DNA from: CAIMUS01 sp046347625
Lineage (GTDB): Bacteria; Pseudomonadota; Gammaproteobacteria; Competibacterales; Competibacteraceae
DNA length: 64,000 nucleotides
Direction of reading: 5' to 3'
Assembly (NCBI GenBank): GCA_046347625.1
Contig: JAXMFU010000002.1
Span: 62,001-126,000, forward strand
A model generated the notes under the pieces. That model did no database searches. It was given only the letters and a program-made list of their open reading frames with translations, and had not been told where the DNA came from. Each line of letters opens with the position of its first letter. Position 1 is the first letter of the stretch. A program made the position numbers and the translations under genes. Shown piece by piece: positions 44,380-54,184 of this stretch.

Positions 44380-45081
44380 ATGCAACGACTTTTACAGATT
44401 ATATTGATGAGTATTTTTATCAGCCTGCTGTCGCCTGGAGTCGGGTACTTGAACGCCGCTCCCGCCGATGAGAATCCGGCTGTGCCGACGCCGGCGGAAG
44501 GAAAAACCAGCGGAAACGCCCAGGCATTGGTGGACGAGGGCAACCGCTACGCCGCCAAGGGCGACTATGACCGTGCCATCGCCAGCTATACCCAGGCGTT
44601 GGCTATCAACCCCAAGCTGGCGGGTGCGTATAACAACCGCGGTGTAGTTTATCAGAGCAAGGGCGATTACGATCGCGCCATCGCCGATTTCAATCAGGCG
44701 CTGGCCATCGAACCCCGGTATCCAGGCGCGTACAATAACCGTGGTGTCGCTTATAAGAACAAACGCGACTATGACCGCGCCATCGCCGACTTCAACCAGG
44801 CGATTACGCTCAATTCCCAGGACATGACGTCCTATTACAATCGGGCTGTGGCTTACGCCGGCAAAGGCGACTATAGAAGGGCGATTGCCGACTATGATCA
44901 GGTGCTGAACGCCAACCCGAAAGATGCGCCGGCGTATTTCAATAAAGCGGCCGCCTGTGAGAAGCTCGGACGCAACAAGGAGGCCGTAGCCGCCTACAAG
45001 GGATTTTTACAATATGCTCCGCCGCAGCTTGCATCGGCCATCGACTATGCTAAACAGAGAATCAAGGCGCTCGGAAAATAA
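44380..45081 (+). CDS. exported TPR protein
   Basis: A 233-residue protein with a signal peptide (ILMSIFISLLSPGVGYLNAA) and five consecutive tetratricopeptide repeats from ~residue 47, with near-identical units such as GDYDRAIADFNQALAI. TPRs bind other proteins. It precedes the TpsA gene by 23 nt in the same operon and is likely periplasmic, so it may assist the passage of the adhesin through the periplasm. Predicted to be under Crp control from the promoter at 44221-44263. Confidence 0.88.
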   Translation: MQRLLQIILMSIFISLLSPGVGYLNAAPADENPAVPTPAEGKTSGNAQALVDEGNRYAAKGDYDRAIASYTQALAINPKLAGAYNNRGVVYQSKGDYDRAIADFNQALAIEPRYPGAYNNRGVAYKNKRDYDRAIADFNQAITLNSQDMTSYYNRAVAYAGKGDYRRAIADYDQVLNANPKDAPAYFNKAAACEKLGRNKEAVAAYKGFLQYAPPQLASAIDYAKQRIKALGK

Positions 45082-45104
45082 GCGATAATCGTGAGGAGAA
45101 TGTC

Positions 45105-48100
45105 ATGAGATCCTGCCGCGTTGGCTATGTAGGTTGTGGGCTGGTACTATCATTGATACTAGATTCGAGCGGAGCCTATGCCGAAGTCATCCTGGATGGC
45201 ACCATGGGACCGCGGGGCTCACTCCAGGGACCGAACTATCAGATCTCCGCCGAGTATGGCCAACAGCGCGGGAGCAATCTCTTCCATAGTTTTGGGATAT
45301 TCAATGTCAATACCGGCGAAAGCGCCACCTTCAGCGGACCGAATTCAGTCCAGAATATCATCAGCCGGGTGACCTGGGGTTATCCCTCGTCTATTGATGG
45401 CACCCTGCGCTCCACCATTCCCGGCGCCAATCTGTTCTTGCTCAATCCCGCTGGTGTGCTGTTCGGTCCGAACGCCAAGTTGGACGTAAGTGGTTCGTTC
45501 CATGTCAGCACGGCGGATTATCTGCGCCTGGGTGAAAACGACCGCTTTTATGCCGACCCGCTGAAGAACAGCGTGCTGAGCACGGCGCCGGTGACAGCGT
45601 TTGGGTTTCTTACCAATGCGCCGGCGCCGGTCTTGATACTAGGCAGCAACCTGACAGTTCCAACAGGTAAAACTTTGTCTGTGATCGGTGGTGATGTTTG
45701 GAGCAGTGGTGCATTGCGCGCCCCCGCCGGAAGGTTAAATATCGCAGCGATGAGCGGTCCTAGTGAAGTGAAACCGACGGCTACGGATCTGGAGACACCT
45801 GCTGGACAACCCGGGGGTGCTATTGATGTGGCAGGTGGAACCCTGTCGGTGACCGGCGACAAGGCAGGTTCTATCTTTATCCGGAGTGGCCGCTTCAGCG
45901 TAGATAGAGGAGTGGTGGGCGTCAACGCGACGGGGTTCGGCGATGGCGGTAAGCTGGACGTGCGCGCTCAGGATATGGAAGTTACCAACGATGGCTCGAT
46001 CCAAAGTAGGAGCGCGCAAGGTCGGGGGGCCGATGTTACGCTGCTGGTGGATCGGCTGACGTTGAGCAATGGGGGCTATATCGAGGTATCCAGCGCTGGG
46101 ACGGGGCCAGGGGGTAATCTGACCATCGATGCTAAGCAATCTGTCGACATAAAAGGTAAGGGCACTTATGCGAGTGGTCTTTATGGCTATGCTTACAGTA
46201 GCGGTAATGCGGGTCAGGTATCGGTTTCAACGCCGCAATTGACCGTAGCTGATAATGGCGTGATCCAGAGTTTGAGCGGAACGGGCCGAGGGGCCGATGT
46301 GACTCTGAATGTGGATCGGTTGACGCTGAGTAATGGGGGCTATATCGAGGTATCCAGCGCTGGGACGGGGTCGGGGGGTAATCTGAACATCACGGCGAAT
46401 ACCGTCGAGATCAAAGGTCGGGGCCAATCTCCCAGTGGGATTTACGGATATGCCTACAGCAGTGGCAATGCCGGTGAATTACAGCTCTCCGCGTCGGAAT
46501 TGACCGTGGCTGATAATGGCGTGATTCAAAGCTTGAGTGGAACAGGCCGGGGGGCCGATGTTACGCTGCTGGTGGACCGGCTGACGTTGAGCAATGGGGG
46601 CTATATCGAGGTATCCAGCGCTGGGACGGGGCCGGGGGGTAATCTGACGATCGAGGCTAAGCAGTCTGTCGACATAAAAGGCAAGGGTGCCCGTGCCAGT
46701 GGTCTTTATAGCTATGCTTACGGCAGCGGTAATGCGGGTAAGGTATCGGTTTCAACGTCAGAATTGAGAGTAACTGATAATGGGATGATTCGAAGCTGGG
46801 GTGTAACCGGTCGGGGAGCTGATGTCATCATGGCGGTGGACCGGCTGACGTTGAGCAATGGTGGCTATATCGAGGTATCCAGCAGGGGGACAGGGCCGGG
46901 AGGTAATCTGAACATCACGGCGAATACCGTCGAGATCAAAGGTCGGGGCCAATCTCCCAGTGGGATTTACGGATATGCCTACAGCAGTGGCAATGCCGGT
47001 GAATTACAGATCGCCGCGTCGGAATTGACCGTAGCTGATAATGGTTTGATCCGAAGTTTGAGCGGAACGGGCCGGGGGGCCGATGTCACCTTGACTGTCG
47101 ATAGACTGACTCTGGCGGGTGGCGGTGCTATCGAAGTTTCAAGCAGGGGCTCTGGACTGGGAGGTAATTTGACTGTCATGGCTAGCAAAGCCGTCGACAT
47201 AAAAGGGAGTGGCGCCTATGCCAGCGGCCTTTATGGTGGGTCATATAGCACCGGCAATGCAGGAGAGTTGAAAATTACCAGCCCAACGCTGACGCTGGCG
47301 GACGGCGGAGTAATCGATAGTGAAAGCGCCCAGGGACGAAGTGCAGCGGTGACATTGGCTGTCGATGAACTGACATTGACTCGCAATGGGAGAATTAACA
47401 GTTCAAGCTCTGTAGGCAATGGTGGTGATATCAATTTACAGGTCGATAGGCTGACTCTGGACCAAGGAGGAATTATCAACATATTGAATAGTGGGATAGG
47501 TTCTGGAAGCAATCTGAATATTACTGCCGGAAAGGCAGTTACAATTGGCAATTCTTCGGCCATATCGACCACAGCCTCTTCTTCAGCTACGGGATCAGCG
47601 GGTCATATTCAAATCCATGCACCAATAATCACTGTGGAGGGAGGAGAAATAAATAATTCAACTTCTGGAGCCGGCGAAGGAGGTTTTATCGAACTGCAAA
47701 CCGACCAATTGCAAGTTACTCAGGGCGGCCAGATCAATACCCAAACCCAAGGCAGTGGCAAAGGGGGTGATATCCGTATCAATGCCAGCCAGGAAGTCGC
47801 TATTTCGGGCCAGAACAGCAGCACTGCAATACCTTCCATGATAATCGCCAGTTCCAACGCAACAGCCACGGCAGCGGCTGGCAACATCAGCGTGACGGCT
47901 CCAGACTTGGTAATTCAAGGGGGCTTAATGCAAAGTGCAACCAGTGGCCCCGGTAATGCCGGTGCAATTACCTTGGAAGTGGATCGCTTGGTATTAAGTG
48001 AAGGCGGTATTGTCAGTGCTTTGACCGAGGGACAGGGACGTAGTGGCGATATCGAGGTCACAGCACGCGAGTCGGTCGCAATTTCAGGCCAAGGTTCCGG

Positions 48101-50450
48101 GCTGATTTCGGGATCAAAGGAAGGATCGAGCGGTGCTGCCGGCAATATCAGCGTGATGTCTCCAGTAATAGAGATCAAAGACGGTGGACTTATCAATAAT
48201 AGTACATTTGGCGCTGGAAATGCTGGTACAGTTACCTTGCAAGTGGATCGCCTGGAATTGAGTGAAGGCGGTGTTGTCAGTGCTTTAACTGGGGAACAGG
48301 GACGTAGTGGCGATATCGAGGTCACGGCACGCGAGTCGGTCGCAATTTCAGGCCAAGGTTCCGGGCTGGTTTCTGGTCCAGCACCAGGCTCAAAAAATGG
48401 TGTTGCCGGCAATATCGGTGTGATATCTCCAGTAATAGAAATCAAAAACGGCGGATACATCGATAACAGTACGCTTTTTGGCGCTGGAAATGCCGGCACG
48501 ATTGTACTTCAAGTGGATCGGCTGGAACTCTCCAAAGGAGGGAGGATTTCTACAATGACTGCCGGCACAGGACAGGGAGGAATTATCACGGTAACCGCGC
48601 GAGATTCGATAACCATTTCAGACAGTTATTCAGGAATAAGCGTGGATTCTGGTTCTACCGGTAAAGGTGGCAATATTACGGTGACGGCGCCATTGGTGGA
48701 ACTCAGGGACAATGGAGTCATATCGAGTAGTGCTTTAGGGGAGGGCGATGCCGGTACAGTCAGTTTGCAAGTGGACCGACTGTTGTTGAGTAATGGAAGC
48801 TCTATATTGACCGATACTGGTGGAGGCGGTCGCGGCGGGGACATCACCGTCAAGGCAAAAACCGTTTCTGTCTCCGATGCCGGTTCCTATTTGTCTGCGG
48901 CTACCCTTGGTGCAGGGAATGCGGGTACGATAACGCTGGCAGTGGATCGCCTGGAACTCTCCGAAGGAGGGAGGGTTTTAACCGACACCTTCGGCAGTGG
49001 CCGCGGCGGGGATATTACGATCACGGCCAAGGAAGCAGTAACAGCATCCAGTCAGGGTGGCCCGGGTACTGCATCGGGCTTGTTTGCCAGCGTGGGCGCC
49101 CTAGCCACCGGTAAAGGCGGTAGCATTACGGTGACCGCGCCGGTGATTGACCTCGAGCGTGGCGGCGTCATCGAAAGTGCTACCTATGGCGCCGGCAATG
49201 CCGGCGTTATTGGCTTGAACGTCGACCGGCTGATCGTGAATAAAGGCGGCGTCTCCACCAGCACCGAAGGAACGGGCCATGGCGGTTATATTACGGTCAC
49301 CGCCAGAGAGAGTGTTTCTCTCACCGGACGTAGCGACTACACCGACCCCTTCGGGTTACAGGCCAGTTCCAAAACGTCCACCAGCGGCAACGCCGGCAAT
49401 ATCATGGTCACGGCACCGGCTATCACCGTAAGCCAGGGCAGCGAGATCAGCAGCGCTACCCAGGGAACGGGTAATGCCGGCACGGTCACACTCCAGGTCG
49501 ATCGGCTGACTTTACGCGAAGGTGGACAGATCTCCACGGCCACCGCCGGTAGCGGTCGTGGCGGCGCCATCACGCTCGAGGCGCGGGAAGTGGTCCTTGA
49601 CGATGGTCGTATCGCCAGCGACACCCATGGCGCCGGCAATGCCGGCAGCATCGGTTTGCAGGCCGAGCGCTTGACCTTGACGAACGGCGGCTCGATTTCC
49701 ACCAATACAACGGCCGGTCGGGGAAATGGCGGCAACATCGATATCAACGCCGCCGATTCGATCACGCTGACCGGCAGAAATGCATCACAACCCTCCGGTA
49801 TCTACGCCCGCTCCCGTGCCCCGGCAACGGGCAATGCCGGCAATATCACCCTGTCCACCGACCGCCTGACCCTGAACGAAGGCACCACCATCACCGCCGA
49901 ATCCGAACGGACCAGCGGCGGCAATATCGTCATCAATGCCCGCGACACCCGGCTGTATAAGAACAGCACCATCACCTCCTCGGTCCAGGGCAACGAGCAG
50001 AGCGACGGCGGCAATGTCACCCTCAACGGCGACAAGCTGATCGTCTACGAAGGCGGCAAGATCACCGCCCGCGCCAATCAGGGCCGGGGCGGGCGAATCA
50101 CCATCAACGAAAAAGTCTTTCTCTACGAAGCCCCACGCGCCATCCCGGATGTGCTGGACGCCTCCTCGCAGGTGGCCGGCAATCAGGGCATCGTGACGAT
50201 CAATGCGCAGAACTTGAACCTCAACAGCACCCTGGTAGACCTGCCGGCGACCTACCTGGATGCCTCCAGGCTGCTGAGCAACCGCTGTACGGCACCACAG
50301 GCGGGTGGCCGCAGCAGTTTCGTGGTCCGCGGTCGCGGCGCCGTGCCGCCCGGACCGGAAGGACCGACCCCGGCGCTGGCACAGGAGTGCCTAGCGGCAA
50401 TTCCTGTAACGGCTGGACCACCGTCGCTAAAAACGGGCGGCAAACAGTAA
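45105..50450 (+). CDS. filamentous haemagglutinin-type TpsA exoprotein
   Basis: A 1781-residue secreted protein. After a signal peptide (GLVLSLILDSSGAYA) comes the two-partner-secretion domain (residues ~28-150: TMGPRGSLQGPNYQIS, NLFHSFGIFNV, NPAGVLFGPNAKLDVSGSFH). The remainder is a long beta helix of repeats of ~55-75 residues, many reading AGNISVTAP..GNAGTITLQVDRLELSEGG. The C-terminal part contains two isolated cysteines (LLSNRCTAP, LAQECLAAI) and SSFVVRGRGAVPPGPEG, a tail common in this subgroup. The cognate transporter is the TpsB at 55073-56809. GTGAGGAGAATGTC precedes the ATG. Confidence 0.95.
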   Translation: MRSCRVGYVGCGLVLSLILDSSGAYAEVILDGTMGPRGSLQGPNYQISAEYGQQRGSNLFHSFGIFNVNTGESATFSGPNSVQNIISRVTWGYPSSIDGTLRSTIPGANLFLLNPAGVLFGPNAKLDVSGSFHVSTADYLRLGENDRFYADPLKNSVLSTAPVTAFGFLTNAPAPVLILGSNLTVPTGKTLSVIGGDVWSSGALRAPAGRLNIAAMSGPSEVKPTATDLETPAGQPGGAIDVAGGTLSVTGDKAGSIFIRSGRFSVDRGVVGVNATGFGDGGKLDVRAQDMEVTNDGSIQSRSAQGRGADVTLLVDRLTLSNGGYIEVSSAGTGPGGNLTIDAKQSVDIKGKGTYASGLYGYAYSSGNAGQVSVSTPQLTVADNGVIQSLSGTGRGADVTLNVDRLTLSNGGYIEVSSAGTGSGGNLNITANTVEIKGRGQSPSGIYGYAYSSGNAGELQLSASELTVADNGVIQSLSGTGRGADVTLLVDRLTLSNGGYIEVSSAGTGPGGNLTIEAKQSVDIKGKGARASGLYSYAYGSGNAGKVSVSTSELRVTDNGMIRSWGVTGRGADVIMAVDRLTLSNGGYIEVSSRGTGPGGNLNITANTVEIKGRGQSPSGIYGYAYSSGNAGELQIAASELTVADNGLIRSLSGTGRGADVTLTVDRLTLAGGGAIEVSSRGSGLGGNLTVMASKAVDIKGSGAYASGLYGGSYSTGNAGELKITSPTLTLADGGVIDSESAQGRSAAVTLAVDELTLTRNGRINSSSSVGNGGDINLQVDRLTLDQGGIINILNSGIGSGSNLNITAGKAVTIGNSSAISTTASSSATGSAGHIQIHAPIITVEGGEINNSTSGAGEGGFIELQTDQLQVTQGGQINTQTQGSGKGGDIRINASQEVAISGQNSSTAIPSMIIASSNATATAAAGNISVTAPDLVIQGGLMQSATSGPGNAGAITLEVDRLVLSEGGIVSALTEGQGRSGDIEVTARESVAISGQGSGLISGSKEGSSGAAGNISVMSPVIEIKDGGLINNSTFGAGNAGTVTLQVDRLELSEGGVVSALTGEQGRSGDIEVTARESVAISGQGSGLVSGPAPGSKNGVAGNIGVISPVIEIKNGGYIDNSTLFGAGNAGTIVLQVDRLELSKGGRISTMTAGTGQGGIITVTARDSITISDSYSGISVDSGSTGKGGNITVTAPLVELRDNGVISSSALGEGDAGTVSLQVDRLLLSNGSSILTDTGGGGRGGDITVKAKTVSVSDAGSYLSAATLGAGNAGTITLAVDRLELSEGGRVLTDTFGSGRGGDITITAKEAVTASSQGGPGTASGLFASVGALATGKGGSITVTAPVIDLERGGVIESATYGAGNAGVIGLNVDRLIVNKGGVSTSTEGTGHGGYITVTARESVSLTGRSDYTDPFGLQASSKTSTSGNAGNIMVTAPAITVSQGSEISSATQGTGNAGTVTLQVDRLTLREGGQISTATAGSGRGGAITLEAREVVLDDGRIASDTHGAGNAGSIGLQAERLTLTNGGSISTNTTAGRGNGGNIDINAADSITLTGRNASQPSGIYARSRAPATGNAGNITLSTDRLTLNEGTTITAESERTSGGNIVINARDTRLYKNSTITSSVQGNEQSDGGNVTLNGDKLIVYEGGKITARANQGRGGRITINEKVFLYEAPRAIPDVLDASSQVAGNQGIVTINAQNLNLNSTLVDLPATYLDASRLLSNRCTAPQAGGRSSFVVRGRGAVPPGPEGPTPALAQECLAAIPVTAGPPSLKTGGKQ

Positions 50451-50535
50451 CGAATGGTTTAATTCTCACTGAATAGGGGTCCACACGGTAGAGATACGCT
50501 TCACCATTCCATCCTTTGATTATGGAGACAGGTTT

Positions 50536-50763
50536 ATGACTATCCCGGAAAAAATTCAACAGCAGGTCCATAAGCTTCCAATCGCGCTACAGGCGGAAGC
50601 TCTCGATTTTATTGAATATCTCCTGGCGAAAGCAGAGCGGGAAACAGGGCGCCAGGAAGAGAATGAATGGAGCGACCTGTCTTTGACCTTCGCCATGCGC
50701 GGCATGGAACATGAAGACACGCCGGCTTACACAACGGCTGACTTGAAAGTGATTTTCTCATGA
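50536..50763 (+). CDS. DUF2281-type antitoxin
   Basis: A 75-residue protein. The N-terminal MTIPEKIQQQVHKLPIALQA, continuing EALDFIEYLLAKAE, is the DUF2281 helical motif, and the C-terminal part MRGMEHEDTPAYTTADLKV is typical of antitoxins that pair with PemK-like toxins. Its stop overlaps the toxin start by four bases. GGAGACAGG precedes the ATG. Confidence 0.85.
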   Translation: MTIPEKIQQQVHKLPIALQAEALDFIEYLLAKAERETGRQEENEWSDLSLTFAMRGMEHEDTPAYTTADLKVIFS

Positions 50764-51107
50764 AGCAAGCAGGGCAGATCGTGCTGTTTCGGTTTCCACA
50801 GACCGATTTGGCGGCAGGAAAACTGCGGCCCGCGCTTTTGCTCGGCAGGTTGCCAGGGAGTTTCGACGACTGGTTGATTTGCATGATCTCCTCGCAAACC
50901 CGTCATTCCATCCCCCAGTTCGATGAACTCATCCAGGAAGATGACAGCGACTTTATACAAAGCGGCCTGAAGGTTTCCAGCGTGATTCGGGTTGGACGCC
51001 TAGCCGTAGTCTCGGCAAATATACTTCTCGGTGCAGTAGGTCAGATATCGCCTACAAGACTCAAGCTGATCAAAAACCGCTTGGCAGAATGGATTACGCA
51101 GACCTAA
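50760..51107 (+). CDS. PemK/MazF-family toxin
   Basis: A 115-residue endoribonuclease-fold protein. KQAGQIVLFRFPQTDLAAGK, then RPALLLGR match the first PemK strands (GDIVLVPFPFTD..KRPALVL); SSQTRHSIPQ and SGLKVSSVIRVGRLAVVS contain the conserved Ser/Thr and Arg patches. Complete toxin-antitoxin pair with the DUF2281 gene. The MITE target duplication begins directly after its TAA. Confidence 0.88.
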   Translation: MKQAGQIVLFRFPQTDLAAGKLRPALLLGRLPGSFDDWLICMISSQTRHSIPQFDELIQEDDSDFIQSGLKVSSVIRVGRLAVVSANILLGAVGQISPTRLKLIKNRLAEWITQT

Positions 51108-51115
51108 CTCTAGCG

Positions 51116-51347
51116 GGTAGTGTTCCGAAAGTGTTGTTGACAGGACTTACGAAAATACCCTTTAGCTAAGCAACTCACCACTGTCATTCCGGCTGGGACG
51201 CCGGAATCCAGCAGCCATGGAGGGCAAGCGTCTGGATTCCCGCTTACGCGGGAATGACAGTTTGCGTCAATCCTGGTTAATGGTATGGAGAAGAGGATTG
51301 ATCTGAACGCCTCCGATCTGTCACAACAACACTTCTGGAACACTACC
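51116..51347. mobile_element. MITE with 8-bp target duplication
   Basis: A 232-bp element without coding capacity. The ends are inverted: GGTAGTGTTCCGAAAGTGTT on the left and, read inward from the right, GGTAGTGTTCCAGAAGTGTT, with similarity for ~30 bp. The direct repeat CTCTAGCG flanks it exactly (51108-51115, 51348-51355). Inside sits a GTCATTCC...GGAATGAC hairpin of a type common in proteobacterial intergenic DNA. It lies 16 bp before the CHAT gene start codon. Confidence 0.85.
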
Positions 51348-51363
51348 CTCTAGCGCATTGGCA

Positions 51364-53670
51364 ATGAAAAGCTCATCTCCTTGGAGCATGCAACAACGGT
51401 CAATCCGTTGGCTACGTATCGTGTTGGTGCTGATGCCGACGCTGGCGGCAGCTTTTACCTCCGACGCAAATCTGGCCGAACAGCGCCTACAACAGGGTAC
51501 CGCCGCCTTCCAACGCGGCGATTTCGCCCAGGCCGCCGTCGCCTGGCAGCAGGTCAGTGACTACTACGCTCAAGCCAATCAGCCGGAAAGGCAGGTCGAT
51601 GCCCTTCTCCAACTGGCCGATGCCTATACCGCCCTGGGACAGTCGCGTCAGGCCCTGCAGGTGCTGCTGACCGCCGAGCCACTGGCTGAGCGGAGCGGCG
51701 ATCGCGCCCGTATTGCCGCTACGGCGGTCGGTCTGGGCCAGGCTTACCGGCTGACCGGCGACCCCACCAAGGCCCGGCAGGAACTGGAGACCGGGATACG
51801 GCTGGCACGGCAGATCGGCAACGACAACATCGCCGCCGCCGGTTTAAACAACCTTGCCACCCTGTCGAGTGAACAGAGACAAAGTCGGGCGGCACTGGAC
51901 AGCTATCGCCAAAGCCTGGAACTGGCCCGTCGCGGCGGTGCCGACTCGCTGGCCGCCAAGGCGGCGACCAATGCCGCCCAAACCGCCGTGCAGCTATCGG
52001 ACACTACGCTCGCCGCCACTTTGCTCGATACCGCCTGGCAGCAGACACAGACCTTGGAAGATTCCCACGATAAAGCCTACCAGTGGCTCGCATTGGGCAA
52101 AGTGTATGCGCAGATGCCAACCGACCAGACCCGCTGGCGCCCACCGGCCTATCGGGCCTTCCAGCAGGCGAACAGCATCGCGGCAAAGCTGAACGACCAG
52201 CGCACCCTGGCCTATGCCTGGGGTGAACTGGGACACCTCTATCAGACAGAACAGCGGTATCCCGACGCCTTGGCTGCCACCCGCCGCGCGGTCTTCGCCG
52301 CACAAGCCGCGCAGGCACCCGAAATTCTCTATCGCTGGCAATGGCAACTGGGCCGACTGCTGAAAGCCCAGGGCGATATGGAAGGCGCTCTCTCGGCCTA
52401 TCGCCAGGCGGTAAGCAACTTGCAGTCGATCCGCCCCGAGCTGACCCTGAGTTACGCCAGTCGCTCCGAGTCATTTCGGGAAGCCGTCGGTGATGTATTC
52501 TTCGAGTTGGCGGACCTGCTGCTACAACGCTCCAGCCGTTTGTCCACCACCGAGCAACAGCCCTATCTGCGTGAGGCCCGCGATACAGTCGAAATCCTGA
52601 AGACCAACGAATTGAAAGATTATTTCCAGGATGACTGCGTGGTCGCCCTGCAATCACGCATCACGCCGCTGGATCGATTGGCATCCCGGACCGCCGCGCT
52701 CTATCCCGTCTTGTTGCCGGATCGCACCGAACTTCTGCTCAGTCTGCCGGAAGGCATACAGCGCTTCACCGTGCCGGTAGATCGCGACACCCTCACCCGG
52801 ACCGTGCGGGACTTCCGGCGTTATCTCGAAAAGCGCACCACCCGCGAATACCTGCCTTATGCCCGACGGCTCTACGGCTGGTTGATTGCGCCGGTCGAGC
52901 CGACACTTCGGGAAAAACGCGTCGAGACACTGATCATCGTGCCCGATGGACCGCTGCGCACCATCCCGATAGCGGCGCTGCACGATGGACAACAGTTCCT
53001 GATCGATCGGTATGCGCTGGCAACCACACCGGGATTGAGCCTGACCGATCTGCGCCCGCTGCAACGCCAGGATACCCGCTTGCTGCTGAACGGTCTGACC
53101 CAGGCCACCCAGGGATTTCCCGCGCTGACCCATGTCGCCGAGGAGTTACAAACGATTCATGCCACCTATGGCGGCAAGGTCCTGGCTGATGAAAATTTCC
53201 TGATCCCCAACCTGCAAAGGGAACTGACCGACACCCCCTACAGTATTGTCCATATCGCCTCGCACGGACAGTTCGAAAGCGACGTGGATAAAACCTTTCT
53301 TTTGACGTTCGATGGCAAACTGACGATGGACCGCCTGGAACGCCTTATGGGTCTAAGCCAATATCGGGATCGCCCGGTAGAATTGTTGACATTGAGCGCC
53401 TGCCAGACGGCAGCCGGCGACGATCGTGCCGCACTGGGACTGGCAGGAATTGCGGTCAAGGCCGGTGCCCGCAGTGCGATAGCGACCTTATGGACGGTCG
53501 ACGATGAGGCGACAGCACTCCTGCTGGCGGAGTTCTACCGTCAGTTACAACAGCCGGGCACCTCGAAGGCCGGCGCCCTGCGCCGTGCCCAATTATTCTT
53601 GCTGGGCGAGCCGCGTTATCGACATCCGGGTTACTGGTCGCCTTTCCTGTTGATCGGAAATTGGTTGTAA
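51364..53670 (+). CDS. secreted TPR - CHAT caspase-like protein
   Basis: A 768-residue protein. A signal-like N-terminus (IVLVLMPTLAAAFT), TPR helices (~residues 30-380, e.g. GDFAQAAVAWQQVSDYYAQA), then the CHAT peptidase domain in the last ~300 residues. The catalytic His is in IVHIASHGQFES and the Cys in LLTLSACQTAAGD, followed by GARSAIATLW. The family is caspase-like; some members act as proteases in defence or cell-surface maturation. The adhesin, DUF928 and TpsB neighbours suggest a part in two-partner secretion rather than immunity. The start may be altered by the MITE, and no ribosome-binding site is visible. Confidence 0.9.
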   Translation: MKSSSPWSMQQRSIRWLRIVLVLMPTLAAAFTSDANLAEQRLQQGTAAFQRGDFAQAAVAWQQVSDYYAQANQPERQVDALLQLADAYTALGQSRQALQVLLTAEPLAERSGDRARIAATAVGLGQAYRLTGDPTKARQELETGIRLARQIGNDNIAAAGLNNLATLSSEQRQSRAALDSYRQSLELARRGGADSLAAKAATNAAQTAVQLSDTTLAATLLDTAWQQTQTLEDSHDKAYQWLALGKVYAQMPTDQTRWRPPAYRAFQQANSIAAKLNDQRTLAYAWGELGHLYQTEQRYPDALAATRRAVFAAQAAQAPEILYRWQWQLGRLLKAQGDMEGALSAYRQAVSNLQSIRPELTLSYASRSESFREAVGDVFFELADLLLQRSSRLSTTEQQPYLREARDTVEILKTNELKDYFQDDCVVALQSRITPLDRLASRTAALYPVLLPDRTELLLSLPEGIQRFTVPVDRDTLTRTVRDFRRYLEKRTTREYLPYARRLYGWLIAPVEPTLREKRVETLIIVPDGPLRTIPIAALHDGQQFLIDRYALATTPGLSLTDLRPLQRQDTRLLLNGLTQATQGFPALTHVAEELQTIHATYGGKVLADENFLIPNLQRELTDTPYSIVHIASHGQFESDVDKTFLLTFDGKLTMDRLERLMGLSQYRDRPVELLTLSACQTAAGDDRAALGLAGIAVKAGARSAIATLWTVDDEATALLLAEFYRQLQQPGTSKAGALRRAQLFLLGEPRYRHPGYWSPFLLIGNWL

Positions 53671-53696
53671 TACCCATTCGCTTGGAGTGTGACTGT

Positions 53697-53960
53697 GAAA
53701 CTCCCCCGTAGGTCGGGTTACCGTGAAAATCCCCTGTAGGTCGGGTTAGGCGCGCCCGCTAACGAGCCAGCAAATAGCAGAAACGTTACCGGCACGCCGT
53801 AACCCGACATCGAGGCCGAGTTTCATCGCCGGGGGTGCTTTTTTCTGAAAAGCATGGCCAGTTAGACGCGCCCTCTACCGAGTCAGCCACTGGCAGGAGC
53901 GTTATGGGCGCGTCGTAACCCGACAGGGGCCGGGTTTCATTCCCGGGGGTGCTTTTTTCT
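53697..53960. repeat. GTAGGTCGGGTTA dispersed repeats, copies 7 and 8 in tandem
   Basis: Two units: one from CCCGTAGGTCGGGTTACCGT to GCCGTAACCCGACATCGAG, the second ending GTCGTAACCCGACAGGGGCC. Each is followed by the shared tail GTTTCAT..CCGGGGGTGCTTTT. There is no gene in 53671-54184. Confidence 0.85.
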
Positions 53961-54001
53961 ACCGAGTTCTGTAGGGTGGGCAGCTTGCCTGCCCACGCTG
54001 C

Positions 54002-54150
54002 CTGGATACCGGAGTGGTGGGCAGACCAGCTGCCCACCCTACGACTACTACTGGATACCGGGGTGGTGGGCAGACCAGCTGCCCACCCTACGACTACTAC
54101 TGGATACCGGGGTGGTGGGCAGACCAGAGCTGCCCACCCTACCGCTACTT
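54002..54150. repeat. three tandem 49-bp repeats with GTGGGCAG hairpins
   Basis: CTGGATACCGG starts at 54002, 54051 and 54100. Each unit contains GGTGGGCAGACCAGCTGCCC, continuing ACCCTAC, a hairpin, then GACTACTA. A half unit (GTAGGGTGGGCAGCTTGCCT) precedes at ~53971. The third unit has an extra AG in the loop and ends shortly before the DUF928 ribosome-binding site. Confidence 0.85.
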
Positions 54151-54184
54151 GGTCCTGTCGGCGGTTATACGGAGGGTAAAGAAC

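Noticed and set aside
45548..49765. Several minus-strand frames of 70-190 codons inside the TpsA gene
   Set aside because: They repeat with the beta-helix repeats (Pro/Leu/Ser-rich) and are antisense shadows of the adhesin.
54002..54150. Possible CRISPR array
   Set aside because: The 49-bp units are directly adjacent with no unique spacers, and no cas genes are present.
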